From Paralithodes platypus (Eukaryota > Arthropoda > Malacostraca > Decapoda > Lithodidae), in contig CM064523.1 of the NCBI GenBank assembly GCA_032716605.1, forward strand, positions 45,788,215 to 45,852,214: a stretch of DNA of 64,000 nucleotides. The letters are read 5' to 3'. Below, piece after piece: positions 10,982-22,435 of this stretch (position 1 is the stretch's first letter; each line of letters opens with the position of its first letter). The position numbers were made by a program, and so were the translations under genes. The notes under the pieces were generated by a model. The model saw nothing but the letters and a program-made list of their open reading frames with translations. It had not been told where the DNA came from and made no database searches.

Positions 10982-13110
10982 GTCTGCTTGCTAAACAATT
11001 TGCTAATGATATATTAAAATCCTCACAAAGTGACGAAGAACGGGTGAAATTTTTAGAGCTACGACGCAAAGCCAAAAAGTTAATTAAGCAAAGTAAAAAG
11101 GCCCTGGAGTTACATGTTGCGAATCAAAGTAAAACAAACCCGAAAGAATTCTATAGTTATATCAGAAAGAAAAAAATAGTTACTTCAACTGTTGGACCGT
11201 TAGTCGATGAAAATGGAGAATACACCAAAGACGAAGTACAAATGAGTAATGCCCTCAATACCTTCTTTGCATCAGTTTTTACAACCGAAGACCTCAGTGA
11301 TATCTCTAGACCATCGCCGATTCAGATTGATAATTCAGATGTTCTAAGCAATATCACCGTTACAGAGAGAGAAGTATTGAATTGTTTAGATAAACTCAAG
11401 GTAAATAAAACGCCTGGACCTGATACAATCTCACCTAGAGTTCTAAAGGAAGCTAAGGATGAGCTCTCCCAACCACTGACATTGCTATTCAATGAATCCT
11501 TGCAGTCTGGGACTATGCCTGATCAGTTGAAGCTAGCCAACGTAACACCGATATTCAAAAAAGGCAGCAAATACCTACCCAGTAACTATCGTCCAATTAG
11601 CTTAACCTCAATTGTATGTAAAATGCTAGAAACGGTCATAAGAGACAGACTCGTAAATCACTTAGAGGCAAATAACTTACTTAAAAATACTCAACACGGC
11701 TTTCGTAAAAAACGTTCCTGTTTAACAAACCTCTTAGACTTCTTCCACAATATCCTCAACCTCTACGATGAGAGTAAAGCTGTAGATATTATATACCTTG
11801 ATTTTCAAAAGGCCTTTGACAAAGTTCCCCACAAACGTTTACTTCTAAAACTAAAAGTGCATGGAATACAAGACGGTGTGTTGAAATGGATAGAAAATTG
11901 GCTCAGCGACAGAAAGCAAAGAGTAGTCATAAACGGTAAGGCATCTAAATGGACCAATGTAAGTAGCGGGGTACCCCAGGGATCGGTACTAGGACCAATT
12001 CTCTTTCTAATTTACATCAATGACATAGATGAGGGTCTCACCTGTACAATCTCAAAATTTGCTGACGATACAAAAATTGCAAATAGCGTACTCTCAAAAG
12101 AACAAGTTGACGATATGGAATACAATCTAGATAAATTGTCATGTTGGGCCCAAATTTGGCAAATGAGTTTCAATGCGGATAAATGCACAGTACTACATAT
12201 CGGATACCTAAATGAGAAAGCAAACTATTCGATGAATGGCACTCAGCTTAAGAATGTAAACAAAGAAACTGATCTGGGAGTAACAATATCGAGTAACCTA
12301 AAACCGAGTCAACAATGTTCAGAAGTTGTTAAGGCAAACAAAATAATTGGCTTTATAGGCAGGTCATTTGAGCATAAATCCAAAGAAGTTATCCTAACCC
12401 TTTACAATTCCTTAGTCCGCCCTCTTCTGGAATACTGCGTTCAATCCTGGTGCCCTTATTACCAAAAAGATATAAACAAGCTAGAACGAGTTCAACGTAG
12501 AGTTACCAAAATGATACCTAGCCTAAAGAACAAACCATACGAAGAGCGTCTTAGAGAATTAAATCTATTTCCTTTAAACCCAGCGCAGATTAAGAGGTGA
12601 CTTAATTCAAGTGTTCAAAATCATCAAAGGCATCGACAATATGAACTGTAGCAAGTACTTCACTATCGACCAATCTAATTACACGCGAGGAAACGGTTGC
12701 AAAATTATTGGTAAATCTTTTAACTCACACGAATCTAAGAATTTCTTCTTCAATCGAGTTGTCAACTTGTGGAATGGGCTTCCCCGAGACGTTATAGACT
12801 GCAGCACCGTTGATTCATTTAAACTCCGCTTAGACAAATATCTCGCATCAAACCCGCGACTGACTGCGTTTGTAAATTAATAACTTTATTTTATCCCCCC
12901 CTCAGTTACTAACCCATCTGTCCCCTACTAACTTCCTAATCCTGCCACGGACATTAGTTCTAGGGCAGTAGTTCCCTTTCCAATGTTCCCTTTCCCACTC
13001 TAAACCTCTGTTTGGACACTAGATCCTCAGTGTTTTGGAGGACAAGCAGCCTAGAAGGGTCACTAGACCTGTTGTTGCTTGATGTCCTTTGTACTCCTTT
13101 ATACTACACT
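10982..13110 (+). mobile_element. CR1/Jockey-group LINE, 5'-truncated copy
   Basis: Sequence similarity to the minus-strand copy at 29640-32497 starts abruptly at about 10982 within the linker between endonuclease and RT, and runs through the RT ORF and the whole 3' UTR to about 13110. Both copies share the 3' end CCTTTGTACTCC. Abrupt 5' truncation with a retained 3' end is the usual product of target-primed reverse transcription. No target duplication was identified. Confidence 0.9.
11044..12880 (+). pseudogene. LINE ORF2 (reverse transcriptase), one frameshift
   Basis: The frame 11044-12600 encodes the non-LTR reverse transcriptase: the PGPDTISPRVL motif, the NYRPISLTS block, HGFRKKRSC, the catalytic DFQKAFDKVPH and FADDTK boxes, and the SGVPQGSVLGP block. 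A single-base shift near 12575-12595 moves the last part, ending NLWNGLPRDV...FVN, to the frame 12611-12880. The open copy at 29857-32421 shows the original reading. The endonuclease is missing through 5' truncation. Apart from the shift the frame is undamaged, so the copy is fairly young. Confidence 0.9.
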
Positions 13111-13233
13111 ACCTTTTCAAAATTCATAACATGAAGACAAAATCATGACCCCCCTCGGAGTCCCCAGGAGAGGTAGGGGGGGGGGGGGCAGAAATACCCC
13201 AATTGATCTGACCCCTATCAACGACTCGCCAAA
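13111..13233. other. Non-coding spacer with a G run
   Basis: A run of about 12 G residues at 13177-13188 follows the LINE 3' end. Nothing else is recognised. Confidence 0.4.
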
Positions 13234-14050
13234 ATGCTCTGCAGCACCACCTTCTACTCTTACAATTATTGTTTTCAACATTCGTGGTCTTTCCACTCTG
13301 TGGAACAACACCTTTCCTCTGCAAACCCTGAACTCTTTCTCACCGAAACTCAGTTGTCTGCGACTACTGACAGCAACCCCTTCTCTGTATCCTCCTACTA
13401 TCTCAATCCTCAGTTTCAAGCCAAAGGTGGATGTTGGGTTTATGTACGTAACAATCTTGCTTTCTCTCGTGTTCCCAACCCTATTTAGATTCTTCTCAAT
13501 TCTCAACTCTCTGGCTAAAGCTTTCTTGGTACTCTCAAACTAAATATTTCTGCGCTGTTTTTCTCTCCCCTAATTCTACTGACTTTCCAAAATGCTTTGA
13601 CTATCTAACTTCTAAAGTGGAACACATTCTATCCATCTCTCCTTTCGCAGAAATCTCCATCTTAGGAGATTTCAACGTTCACCACCGTCAATGATTCTTC
13701 TCTTTCCACGGACTAACCTGGTGAACAGGCCTACATATTTTCTATCCTAAATGAACTAGAGCAGTTAGTCCAGCAAACCACCCATATCCTGAATCACTTT
13801 GGAGTTCGGCCCAACATTCTTGACTTATGTGTAACCATTAACTTATCTCTGTCACCTGTCCTATCTCTCCGGTATCTCTCCAACTGGCGGCACTTGTGGC
13901 ACTTTGACGCTGCCGACTGGGAGGCTCTTCGGCAGTACTTCTTTGATTTCCCATGTAATGACTTCTGCTTCCGTGGCCGGGGACCCTCGGAGAGTGCTGA
14001 ACGCATTACCGAGGTAATCATCTCTCAGAGCATACCCCTTCCCTTACGGC
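13234..14050 (+). pseudogene. LINE endonuclease remnant (different family)
   Basis: Across shifting frames the translation gives an APE-type endonuclease: VFNIRGL near 13272-13292, a LTETQL block near 13336-13353, a GGCWVYVRNNLA block near 13427-13462, and in another frame ILGDFNVHH near 13662-13688. A later frame (about 13909-14043) reads DWEALRQYFFDFP and AERITEVI, typical of the linker before RT. At least three frameshifts are present and no RT follows, so this is a dead 5' or internal fragment of a LINE distinct from the CR1-like copies here. Confidence 0.7.
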
Positions 14051-14181
14051 GAGAGGGAGGCACTTGCCTTTCAACACAGTCCCACTCCTATCCTGTCCAT
14101 CTCTCCAACCCAAAAATTTACATTTGTCTTCAGCCTTCCCTTTACTCAACAAGTGAACTCTGGAACTATAAACCTTTGTAA

Positions 14182-15320
14182 ATATACTACAAATTATATG
14201 TTTTATTATTAAGGCTACTCAACATTGATCATATTCATTGTAATATTAATTTGGTTATGCTTGGTCAGGTTTAATTATATTAATCGCAAAACTAGGCTTA
14301 GCTTATTTAGTGTGTTTATATTAAGTTTGTGAAAGAGAATCACCCGCATGTGATTTGTTTGCAAAAATATAAAAATCCATCAAAAATTGTATTTTTATAT
14401 TTCATGCTTACCTTGGCACATAAAATAGGAGACAAAACAATATAATTTAAACAGTCCGGTTCGGTTCAGGGCTAATCTTGTTCAGTAATATATGCAGGTG
14501 GAATCGTGGTGTTCAGGTATAGTTGGAACTCTGGTGATGTAGACTCGGTCTTGCTGAAGTCTGGTGATGCTGGCTTGGAGGCTGTAGGTGTGCCAGTTGT
14601 TAAACAAGACAATACTGCAACCAATATATAGACAACATCACTTGGTGGTTGACAGTCATAAATAATCAACAGGTTTTCCAATTGTGAAAAAAACAAAACA
14701 ATATGACCCGTTGTAAATAAAGTCATTTGCTGGCTGCCAGTCATAGTCAAAGCAGTAGTGGTGCAAGTTGTTAAAACATTGCTCATGACAGTTGTAGACA
14801 ATATGGTTAAAGAGGATAATGGTGAGCTGCTGTTAAGATCTAGCAAAGCAGTAGTCTTGTAGTTCTCTGTGTTGTCTTGGTGCATTGGACCCGGGGCAAC
14901 AGGGGTCATTGGTGAATAATGACAGAGGTAGTCTGATAGGTCGTTGTAGGATCTTGTCAGTGCTAAATTATTCCCTGGAGGTTTAGGCCTGGTTGTACAT
15001 GTTCTTTGGTATTCTCTATGAGAAGATATATGGTCTTTTACATTCAGGCTAGACTTAGAAGTTGTTGGTTGCTTGTCATAATTATCACCTAGCTATTTTA
15101 GGAGAGTGCATTGACATAGTCGACTAGCCCTATCGGATTACTTTCCACACAACCAGTTAAATTGTTCTCGCTCTTATCTGTTAGAGGATGTGTTTAGTAT
15201 CTGTTTTAATTTTAGTAGTTTAATGTTTTAAAGAGTTGGAGAACCATGGTTGTCATGAGAACATATATATCTTGTTCGGTGTCTTTCCAATATCTAGGGT
15301 TGCAAGTGTATGAGGTATTT
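14182..15320. other. Non-coding, nothing recognised
   Basis: This is AT-rich sequence. A 145-codon open frame on the minus strand (14472-14909) is Ser/Thr-rich with no motif and no splice or repeat context, so I do not call it a gene. Confidence 0.5.
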
Positions 15321-15321
15321 G

Positions 15322-15511
15322 ATTTTTTTTTTTTTTTTTTTTTTTCCAATTAGTTCTATGTTATCCCTAGTCTCTCTCCCCTCCTACCAATTAGTTCTAT
15401 GTTATCCCTAGTCTCACTCCCCTCCTACCAATTAGTTCTATGTTATCCCTAGTCTCTCTCCCCTCCTACCAATTAGTTCTATGTTATCCCTAGTCTCTCT
15501 CCCCTCCTACC
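15322..15511 (+). repeat. Poly(T) run followed by a 41-bp tandem repeat (4 copies)
   Basis: A run of about 24 T (15322-15345) is followed by four near-identical 41-bp units starting AATTAGTTCTATG at 15348, 15389, 15430 and 15471. The copies differ by one base, so the expansion is recent. Confidence 0.92.
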
Positions 15512-15743
15512 AATTCTTCCTATTCATTCATCTATATTTCTTCCTTAGGCTTTCGTTTCCGTGTATTTCTCCACATTACCCACCCGTCCAATCTAGTATA
15601 CCGCTTCTCCCTTACTTCCTGTTCAACCCATATCCGTATTATTCCAATGTTTTCCTTTACTCCAATGTTTATTTGACTCCTCCTCCCTCTCATTTTGAGT
15701 CTCCTTCCTTCCCCCCTCCAGTCAACTTACGGTACTTGCCTAA

Positions 15744-16135
15744 GCCTAATTACCTGGAAAACCAGACAGCCAATGGACTTGCAAATTACTGAAGGAGGAC
15801 ACGAGGTGGAGGAGGAGACAAGGGGGGAGGAGAAGGCAAGGAAGGATGAAGAGAAGACAAGGGAGGATGAAGAGGAGGAAACAAAGGAGGAAGAGTAGAA
15901 GGCAAGGGAGGATGAAGAGGAAGAAACAAAGCAGGAAGAGTAGAAGGCAAGGAAGGAGGAGTGGAAGACAAGGGAGGATGAAGATGAGGAAACAAAGGAG
16001 GGAGAGTAGAAGGCAAGGAAGGATGAAGAGAAGACCAGGGAAAATGAGGAGGAGATAAGGGAGAATAATAAGAAAAAAGGACAAAAAGAGGAGAAGACAA
16101 GGTAGTAAGAGGGGAATTTGGAGGAGGAGAAGATT
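15744..16135 (+). repeat. Dispersed repeat unit and purine-rich (GA/GGA) minisatellite
   Basis: The unit seen at 10617 recurs at 15746-15795 and runs into about 340 bases of almost pure purine on the plus strand. Irregular 50-60 bp repeats there contain AGAAGGCAAGGAAGGATGAAG. Long open frames exist on both strands here, but they are low-complexity artefacts (Glu/Arg/Lys one way, Ser/Pro/Leu the other). Confidence 0.8.
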
Positions 16136-16139
16136 ATTT

Positions 16140-17026
16140 CCAGCCTCCCTCCCTTTTCCAACTTCACTTGTTCATTACCCACCTTGTCATGAAGTATCAC
16201 TTTTCCGCCTGGCCCAAGGTTGTGCTTGGAGAGAGAAAGAGAAGGAGAGAGAGAGAAGGGGCAGGGGGTCCAAGAGGAGAAGAATTTAAGTATAATCAAG
16301 CAAGTACGGGATCAAAGAGTGAATCCCCTTGTAGGAGGGAGGTGGGTGTACAACAACGATTGTAGGATAACCTTCGTAACAACTAGACCATATGACAGGG
16401 ATTACTTTCATGCACTTAAGTTACCAAGCCCAAGGCAAAAATGTGGCTGAGAGAGAGATAAATAGATGGACATATAGGTTGATAGATAGTAGGTAGAGAT
16501 AGAACAACTGAGAGGGGGTAGTGGGGCAGAAATATAATTGAAAAACATTTAGTGTGAAGTATGACAAAATAAATTTGTCAGCTAAAAGTGAAAACACACC
16601 ACAGAAGGGCAGAAATATAATTGAACAACATTTAGTGTGAAGTATGACAAAATAATATTGTCAGCTAAAAGTGAAAACACAACACAGAGACATATTTCCG
16701 AACACTTAAGGCCAGGAAACATTTACCTCTATTTTACCATTAACATTTCAATACTTCCAATAGTTAATAATATATTTAGGTATCGGTAGTTAACGCTATG
16801 ATTGACCAAATTACAGTATTTCGATGGCAATAGTGTAGCCAGTTCAACCTTGGACCTAAGAATAATATTGCAACAGTTTGTTTAGTTTTATATTTAATTA
16901 GATCTTCGTTGTCATTGTTTCATTCGATTGTCTTTGTTTCACTTGATTCAATGATTAACTATGTCTACTATATTATGATATTATGCAATATATGTTAATT
17001 AATGCACAGTGCAGAAGTGAACAAAT
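16140..17026. other. Non-coding; 83-bp tandem duplication inside
   Basis: No gene is seen. The only structured piece is a direct duplication at 16526-16691 (units start at 16526 and 16609, about 93% identical). Confidence 0.6.
16526..16691 (+). repeat. 83-bp tandem duplication
   Basis: Two adjacent copies begin GCAGAAATATAATTGAA. They differ at about six positions. No coding potential. Confidence 0.85.
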
Positions 17027-17243
17027 GTGCTATCTATCTATCTATCTATTGCCTGACGCCGTGATCCCCGAAGGGGTGGCCACGAACGAACCGCCCCCAT
17101 GCACCTCTGTCCCCAGTCAGTCGACGCCCCTCCCCCCAACCAGCACCACCTTCGTTCATGTACTTCCTCACTCCATCCTTCCACCTCATATTCGGTCTAC
17201 CTCTCCCCCTCTGTCCCTCCACCTCGCTCTCATAAGAACATAA
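17027..17243 (-). pseudogene. RTE-like LINE, 3' part (ends in an ATAG-repeat tail)
   Basis: On the minus strand this encodes the last 60 or so residues of the LINE ORF2 (ESEVEGQRGRGRPNMRWKDG to PFGDHGVRQ and stop), followed by an (ATAG)n tail at 17032-17049. It continues the frame that breaks off at about 21528. The second copy of the family at 41704-43362 shows the two parts as contiguous. The split is caused by the CR1 element inserted between them. Confidence 0.88.
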
Positions 17244-17451
17244 GAACATAAGAAAATGGGAGTCTGCAGAAAGCCGATTGGCCTAAGCAAGGCAGATCCC
17301 TGTCCCACACAACCCCAAATCAATTACAAAGCCCAATTATAGGCTCAACACTCTAATACCCTGAGGATCATCTTACCAAAACGGTTAGAGATTAACGCAG
17401 GATTATGGGGGTCTGCAGAGCGCTGATTGGCCCAACCCGGCTGATCCCCCT

Positions 17452-20400
17452 TCACACCCAACCCTTCTCGTCCATATGCTTATCCAATTTTATCTTAAAG
17501 CTCCCTACAGTTTTAGATCCCACTATAGCACTTGGTAGTCCATTCCACCCATCTACAACTCTGTTACCAAACCAATATTTGCCTATATCTTTTCTGAAAC
17601 GAAATTTATCTAATTTGAAACCATTGGTACGAGTTCTTTCGCTATCACTGAGCTTTAGTACATTTGTCATGTCCCCTTTGTTAATCCCACTAACCCACTT
17701 GAACACCTCTATCATATCCCCTCTAACTCTGCGTCTCTCTAACGAATGTAAACCTAATTTCTTCAACCTTTCTTCATACGGAAGATTTCTAATATTATGG
17801 ATCATTTTTGTCATTCTACGCTGTACTCTCTCCAATGAATCTATGTCCATTCTGTAATAAGGACACCAAAATTGGACAGCATAATCCATATGGGGTCTCA
17901 CTAATGACAAGTAAAGTTTTAAGATAACATCAGCAGTTCTGTTACTCACACTCCTAGAGATGAACCCGAGAATCCTGTTTGCCTTATTACGAACGCCTAT
18001 ACACTGTTTTCTAGGCTTCAAATCATTGCTAACAAACACACCTAGATCTTTCTCGCAGTCTGAATTTTCTAATTCTAAATTAGCTAGTTTATATTTAACA
18101 TTTGTTTGCATCTTCCCTATCTTTAATACCTTGCATTTGTCAATGTTAAACTTCATCTGCCAATTTACTGACCATTCATTTAAGGTATCTAGATCCCTTT
18201 GGAGGCACTCTATATCGCTATCTGAATCAATTGATCTCCCTATTTTAGTATCGTCTGCGAATTTACTTATCCTACTAGTTATACCTAAATCTAGGTCATT
18301 TATGTATATAAGAAACAACAGGGGACCTAATACCGATCCCTGGGGGACACCACTTTTGACTGCTCCCCACTCTGACTTGGTACCATTTATGCTGACTCTC
18401 TGTTTCCTACCAATTAGCCATGACCTAATCCATCCCAACAACGCCCCACCTATTCCATGTGCCTCAACCTTTCTCATCAATCTCTCATGAGGGACTCTGT
18501 CGAAAGCTTTACTGAAATCTAAATATATAATATCGTATGCCTTGTCATTATCTACTGCTTCATATACCTCTGAGAAAAAACTAAGCAAATTAGTAAGGCA
18601 AGAACGTCCCTGTGTGAATCCATGCTGAGAAGAATTGATTAAGTTAAATGTTTCTAAGTGGTTTCTCATTTTCCTAGCAATAATTGACTCTAGTAGCTTT
18701 CCTATGATTGAGGTGAGACTAATGGGACGGTAATTGGATGCTATTGATTTATCACCTTTTTTGAAAATCGGAACTACATTTGCAAGCTTCCAAGCTTCTG
18801 GAACTATACCTGTTTCTAATGAATTGTTAAAAAGAAATGTTAATGGGTAACTTAACTCATCTCTGCATTCTTTTAATACTCTGGCATATACCTCATCGGG
18901 ACCAGGCGATTTCTGAGGTTTCAGTCTGTCAATTTCCTTAAGCACATCATTTCTACTTATAGTAACCGTACTTAACCTATTGTCTATACTATCTCTATAT
19001 ACCTTACGGACTTCTGGAATCTGTGCCAAATTTTCATTAGTGAAAACTGATAGAAACTGACTATTTAATGTACTGCACATTTCTAAATCATTTTCTGTCA
19101 TTTCTCCTATCGAAGTTTTAAGGGGGCCTATTTTATCTCTAACTTTAGATTTATATAGCTGGTAAAAAGCCTTAGGGTTATTTTTTGAGTCATTGGCTAT
19201 CCTGATTTCATAATTTCTTTTGTCTGTCCTTATACATTTTTTAACCTCTCTTGATAGATTCTGATAGTAAGCAAGTAGGTGAATTTCGCCTTTCTTTATT
19301 TTTCGATATATTCCTCTTTTTTCCTAGAAGGTCTAATAGTCTATTATTCATCCATTTGGGTTGGTTCTGTGTTGATCTAAATTTTCTTTTGGGGATATAT
19401 TTATTTTGCGCATTGTGGAGTGAAGAAATAAAATTATTATATGTAGCTGTCAAATTATCCTGAGTTAAGACAGGTATCTGAGAGAGAGTATGTTCATTAG
19501 CGCACCTGGGTCCACTTAATAGTTTAACCATAGGATCGACTCTTAAGGCTCGTCTTAATCCACCATAATTGGCTTTTCTGAAATCTGGGATAAGTGTCGT
19601 ATTCTCTTTAGCCTTTCCTGTCCACTGTATGTTAAAATAAATTGATTTATGATCACTATTTCCTAGTTGGTCTCCTATCTCTACATTATTTATCATTTGT
19701 TCATTATTACTGAGAACTAAATCGAGGATATTATTACCTCTAGTAGGCGAGTCTATGAATTGAAATAAAAAAACTATCCTGTACCGCCTCAATAAACTCT
19801 TTTGAATCTGAGTCGCCGGTTTGATGCTGCCAATCAATATTCGGAAAATTAAAATCCCCCATAATACACACATTGCTAAACCTTGATGCTATTTTCACTT
19901 CCTGCCATAAAGCTGTACCTTCGTTTCTACTCATATTTGGTGGTCTATAAATAACTCCAATAATTATGGTCTCACTACCTTCGCTAACCTCAACCCAAAC
20001 ACTTTCGTTATCAGTATTTAGTCTAATACCTGATTTAATACAGCTTTTTAAAGAACTCCTGACAAACACTGCTATTCCGCCGCCCCTCCTACTTGTTCGG
20101 TCGCGTTTAAACAAACTATATCCTGGTATATGGAATTCTGCTAAAAAATGTCTTGATTCTGTATTAATCCATGTTTCAGTCAGTGCTATAATGTCTATAT
20201 TTTCGTTGCTAACAAGTGCTCTAAGTTCATCCATTTTGTTACATAAACTCCTACAGTTTGTATAATATAATCGCAATGAATTTATTTTATTGGTATCGGA
20301 TTTACCTTTATTTCTAACTGAATTCCCATCTTCTGTTACACCTTTAATATTTCTACTAGCAGTACAATTAAAATCCTGTGACTGATATTTTCTATTCCTA

Positions 20401-20453
20401 TCTGATGTACCAGTACGGCAATTTACCCTATCTAGACAATTATTCTTACTCAT
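17452..20453 (-). pseudogene. CR1 ORF2: APE endonuclease plus reverse transcriptase, frameshifted
   Basis: The N-terminal frame (20453-19740) gives the APE endonuclease with YYTNCRSLCNKMDEL, ALTETW, the GGGIAVFVR block and MGDFNFP. A shift near 19765 moves DSPTRGNNILDLV and the SDHKS catalytic motif to the frame 19873-19241. A further break near 19100-19250 leads to the RT frame (19101-17452) with PGPDEVYARVL, NYRPISLTS, HGFTQGRSC, DFSKAFDRVPH, PQGSVLGPLL and FADDTK. The C terminus ends with the FGNRVVDGWNGLPS motif common to CR1-group LINEs. The RT frame alone is 549 codons and undamaged. It is related to, but clearly distinct from, the LINE at 29640-32497. Confidence 0.9.
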
Positions 20454-20470
20454 ATTCTCAGGCTTTATTT

Positions 20471-21424
20471 TCAGCGAAACCCCGCAACAATCCTATCTAT
20501 TGACCTAGCTAAATTTGCCACCCCTAGCCGAGAAAGATGAACCCCGTCCTGTGCGTACAACTGATTTTTACCATAGAAACGGGTCCAGTTATCAAGGAAT
20601 GGTATTGCATTTTCATTACAGTATTTTTCCAGCCGACAATTGATACCAATTGCCCTAGATGACCATTCCTTGCTGACCCCTCTCCGTGGCAAGATACTGT
20701 GTACTACAGGTATGCCTCCCTTCCTCCTAACTTTATCTAACACCTCCCTGTACTGCCGAAGCAGTACTTCCGTCCTACCTTTACCAACATCATTGCTCCC
20801 TGTACTGAGACAGATAATGGGGCTATCTCCAATATCTTTCATGATGTAATCAATGTCCTCTAACACCTTCCCAACCCCGGCACCAGGCAGACAGACAAGC
20901 TTCCTAATATCAGTACAGGTGGACCTAGCTAAGTGTCTGACCATGGAGTCCCCAACAATTGAGAAGGACTTGCCTCTCCTTGTCGATGACTTGGTAGCAG
21001 CTGCGGCAGCGGCAGGAACTCCTGGGGCAGCAGTTGAAGGTACTCCTGGGGGGGCAGCAGTCACAGCATTCCCTGTTGGAGGCAACTTACTTACCTTTCT
21101 CCTGGTTTCCTCGCCGAAGGAAGCACTCGCAGCCTCACCATCACATTCGTCATCCAAGGTGATGAACTTGTTGCTGAGGGCAACTGGCCGCCGTTGAAAT
21201 TTGCAGGTTGTTGCACTTGTTGGAACAACTGTCCAGGGAGCATCACGATCCCTAACAGCAGTTGCACTATCCTCACTTTTCTTGTCAGCCAAAGTCAGCT
21301 TTAAGGCCAAATTCTCGTCTTTGAGAGACTGCACCTCTCTCTCCACATTCTCCATCCTTTCTTGCAAAGCAAGACAAAGCTGGAGAATATGAGAGGAGGT
21401 AGCAATCTCGTCAACACCAGCCAT
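20471..21424 (-). CDS. CR1 ORF1: coiled coil plus SGNH/GDSL-esterase domain
   Basis: This is an intact frame of 317 codons. Residues about 15-50 form a heptad-rich coiled coil (LALQERMENVEREVQSLKD). A low-complexity Pro/Ala linker follows at about 110-145. The C-terminal half is an SGNH hydrolase: block I GDSMV near residue 158, a GSND block near residue 209, and DGVHLS near residue 293 supplying the Asp-His pair. Esterase-bearing ORF1 proteins are known in CR1/L2-clade LINEs, where they are thought to act in the ribonucleoprotein; the substrate is unknown. ORF2 starts 18 bases downstream. The start was chosen as the first ATG after the 5' UTR, which also begins the coiled coil. Confidence 0.85.
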   Translation of the reverse strand: MAGVDEIATSSHILQLCLALQERMENVEREVQSLKDENLALKLTLADKKSEDSATAVRDRDAPWTVVPTSATTCKFQRRPVALSNKFITLDDECDGEAASASFGEETRRKVSKLPPTGNAVTAAPPGVPSTAAPGVPAAAAAATKSSTRRGKSFSIVGDSMVRHLARSTCTDIRKLVCLPGAGVGKVLEDIDYIMKDIGDSPIICLSTGSNDVGKGRTEVLLRQYREVLDKVRRKGGIPVVHSILPRRGVSKEWSSRAIGINCRLEKYCNENAIPFLDNWTRFYGKNQLYAQDGVHLSRLGVANLARSIDRIVAGFR

Positions 21425-21527
21425 TTTAAGAAAGCGTTAATACTATCACCACACTATGGGCAAAGATATTCACTGGGAGTCACTAGGGACAGGTCCTCAC
21501 TCAGCAAAGGTCAGGCAGGTCATACAC

Positions 21528-22401
21528 CCTCTTAGTCATTCTCTCGCTTTCCATACGTTCCATATGGCCGAACCATCTCAAGTTGTTCCTTTTCATACTT
21601 TCCAGCACATCTACCTCCACACCACACCTCCTTCTTACTTCCTCATTAGTCTGTCTATCCCTCCATGTAACTCCGCACGCACTCCTTAAGTAATTCATTT
21701 CCACTGCTCTCACTCTTGGTCTGAGTCTCTCAACCAACGTCCATGCTTCGCTTCCGTAAGTCAGTGTCGGGATTACCACACTGTCATGCAAGGACTTCTT
21801 CACTTCCATACTGACCACCCTATTTCTTGTTACTGCTTTTAGCGTTCCTACAACCCTCTTCCCCTGTTGTACACTCCCGCACCTCTTCATCCATAGTCCC
21901 ATCTTTACTCAACACACTGCCCAGATACTTAAAAGAGTTGACGATCTCCATAGCCTGACCGTTCAGCTTCACCTCACACTCTGTGACTTCACCCCTTTCG
22001 AAGACCATAACCTTGCTCTTCCCCGTATTTACCTTCAAATTCCGTTTTTCGCACACTGTTCCAAACTCATTTACCAGACCCTGCAACTCCCATTCATTAT
22101 CACTCATCAGAACTGTATCATCCGCAAACAGCAGTATAGGTAGCTTCCACTCAATTCCCTCCCTTTTCAGCGATACACCAACATCCACTGCTCTTGATAG
22201 TATTTCTTTCATAACTCCATCCATATATACAGTAAACAACCACGGGGACATCACACACCCCTGTTTCAAACCAACATTCAGGTCAAAGAACTCGCTCTGC
22301 TCACTCTCCACACGTACTGCCGCCTTTGCACCCTCATACATGCTCTTCACTGCTTTCAGCAACTTGCCCTCTACTCCGTATATTCTAAGTACTTTCCACA
22401 A
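21528..22401 (-). pseudogene. RTE-like LINE, 5' part of the split copy (RT domain)
   Basis: The minus strand encodes RT motifs VGLKQGCVMSPWLFTVYMDG and LLFADDTVLM, then the thumb and linker (TYGSEAWTL, RDRQTNEEVRRRCGVEVDVL, RWFGHMERM). A two-base deletion relative to the copy at 41704 shifts the frame near 21870. The 5' truncation is at about 22401. The ORF breaks off at KRVY, where the CR1 element begins, and resumes at 17243. The clade (RTE-like) is judged from the RT motifs and the short simple-repeat tail, and is less certain than the LINE identity. Confidence 0.87.
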
Positions 22402-22435
22402 ATGTGCTCAGGTCAGCATATTTCTCTTCCATTAG

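Larger units (their letters stand above)
17237..21527 (-). mobile_element. Near full-length CR1 LINE with ORF1 and ORF2, inserted into the RTE-like LINE
   Basis: The element starts on the minus strand at about 21527 with a roughly 100-base 5' UTR. It carries an esterase-type ORF1 and an endonuclease/RT ORF2, and ends at about 17237 in an octamer tail (TTATGTTC repeated). CR1 elements are known for short 3' tandem octamers in place of poly(A). It interrupts the RTE-like ORF: at one edge that ORF reads GTGTATGA and at the other TTATGAGAG, suggesting a TATGA target duplication. At about 4.3 kb it appears complete at both ends, although ORF2 carries frameshifts. Confidence 0.88.

Noticed and set aside
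14472..14909. 145-codon minus-strand ORF as a gene
   Set aside because: No motif, no splice context, Ser/Thr-rich composition and no neighbouring support.
15727..16299. Overlapping long open frames rich in Ser/Leu/Pro or Glu/Lys/Arg
   Set aside because: They come from a purine-rich minisatellite, where stop codons are rare on composition alone.
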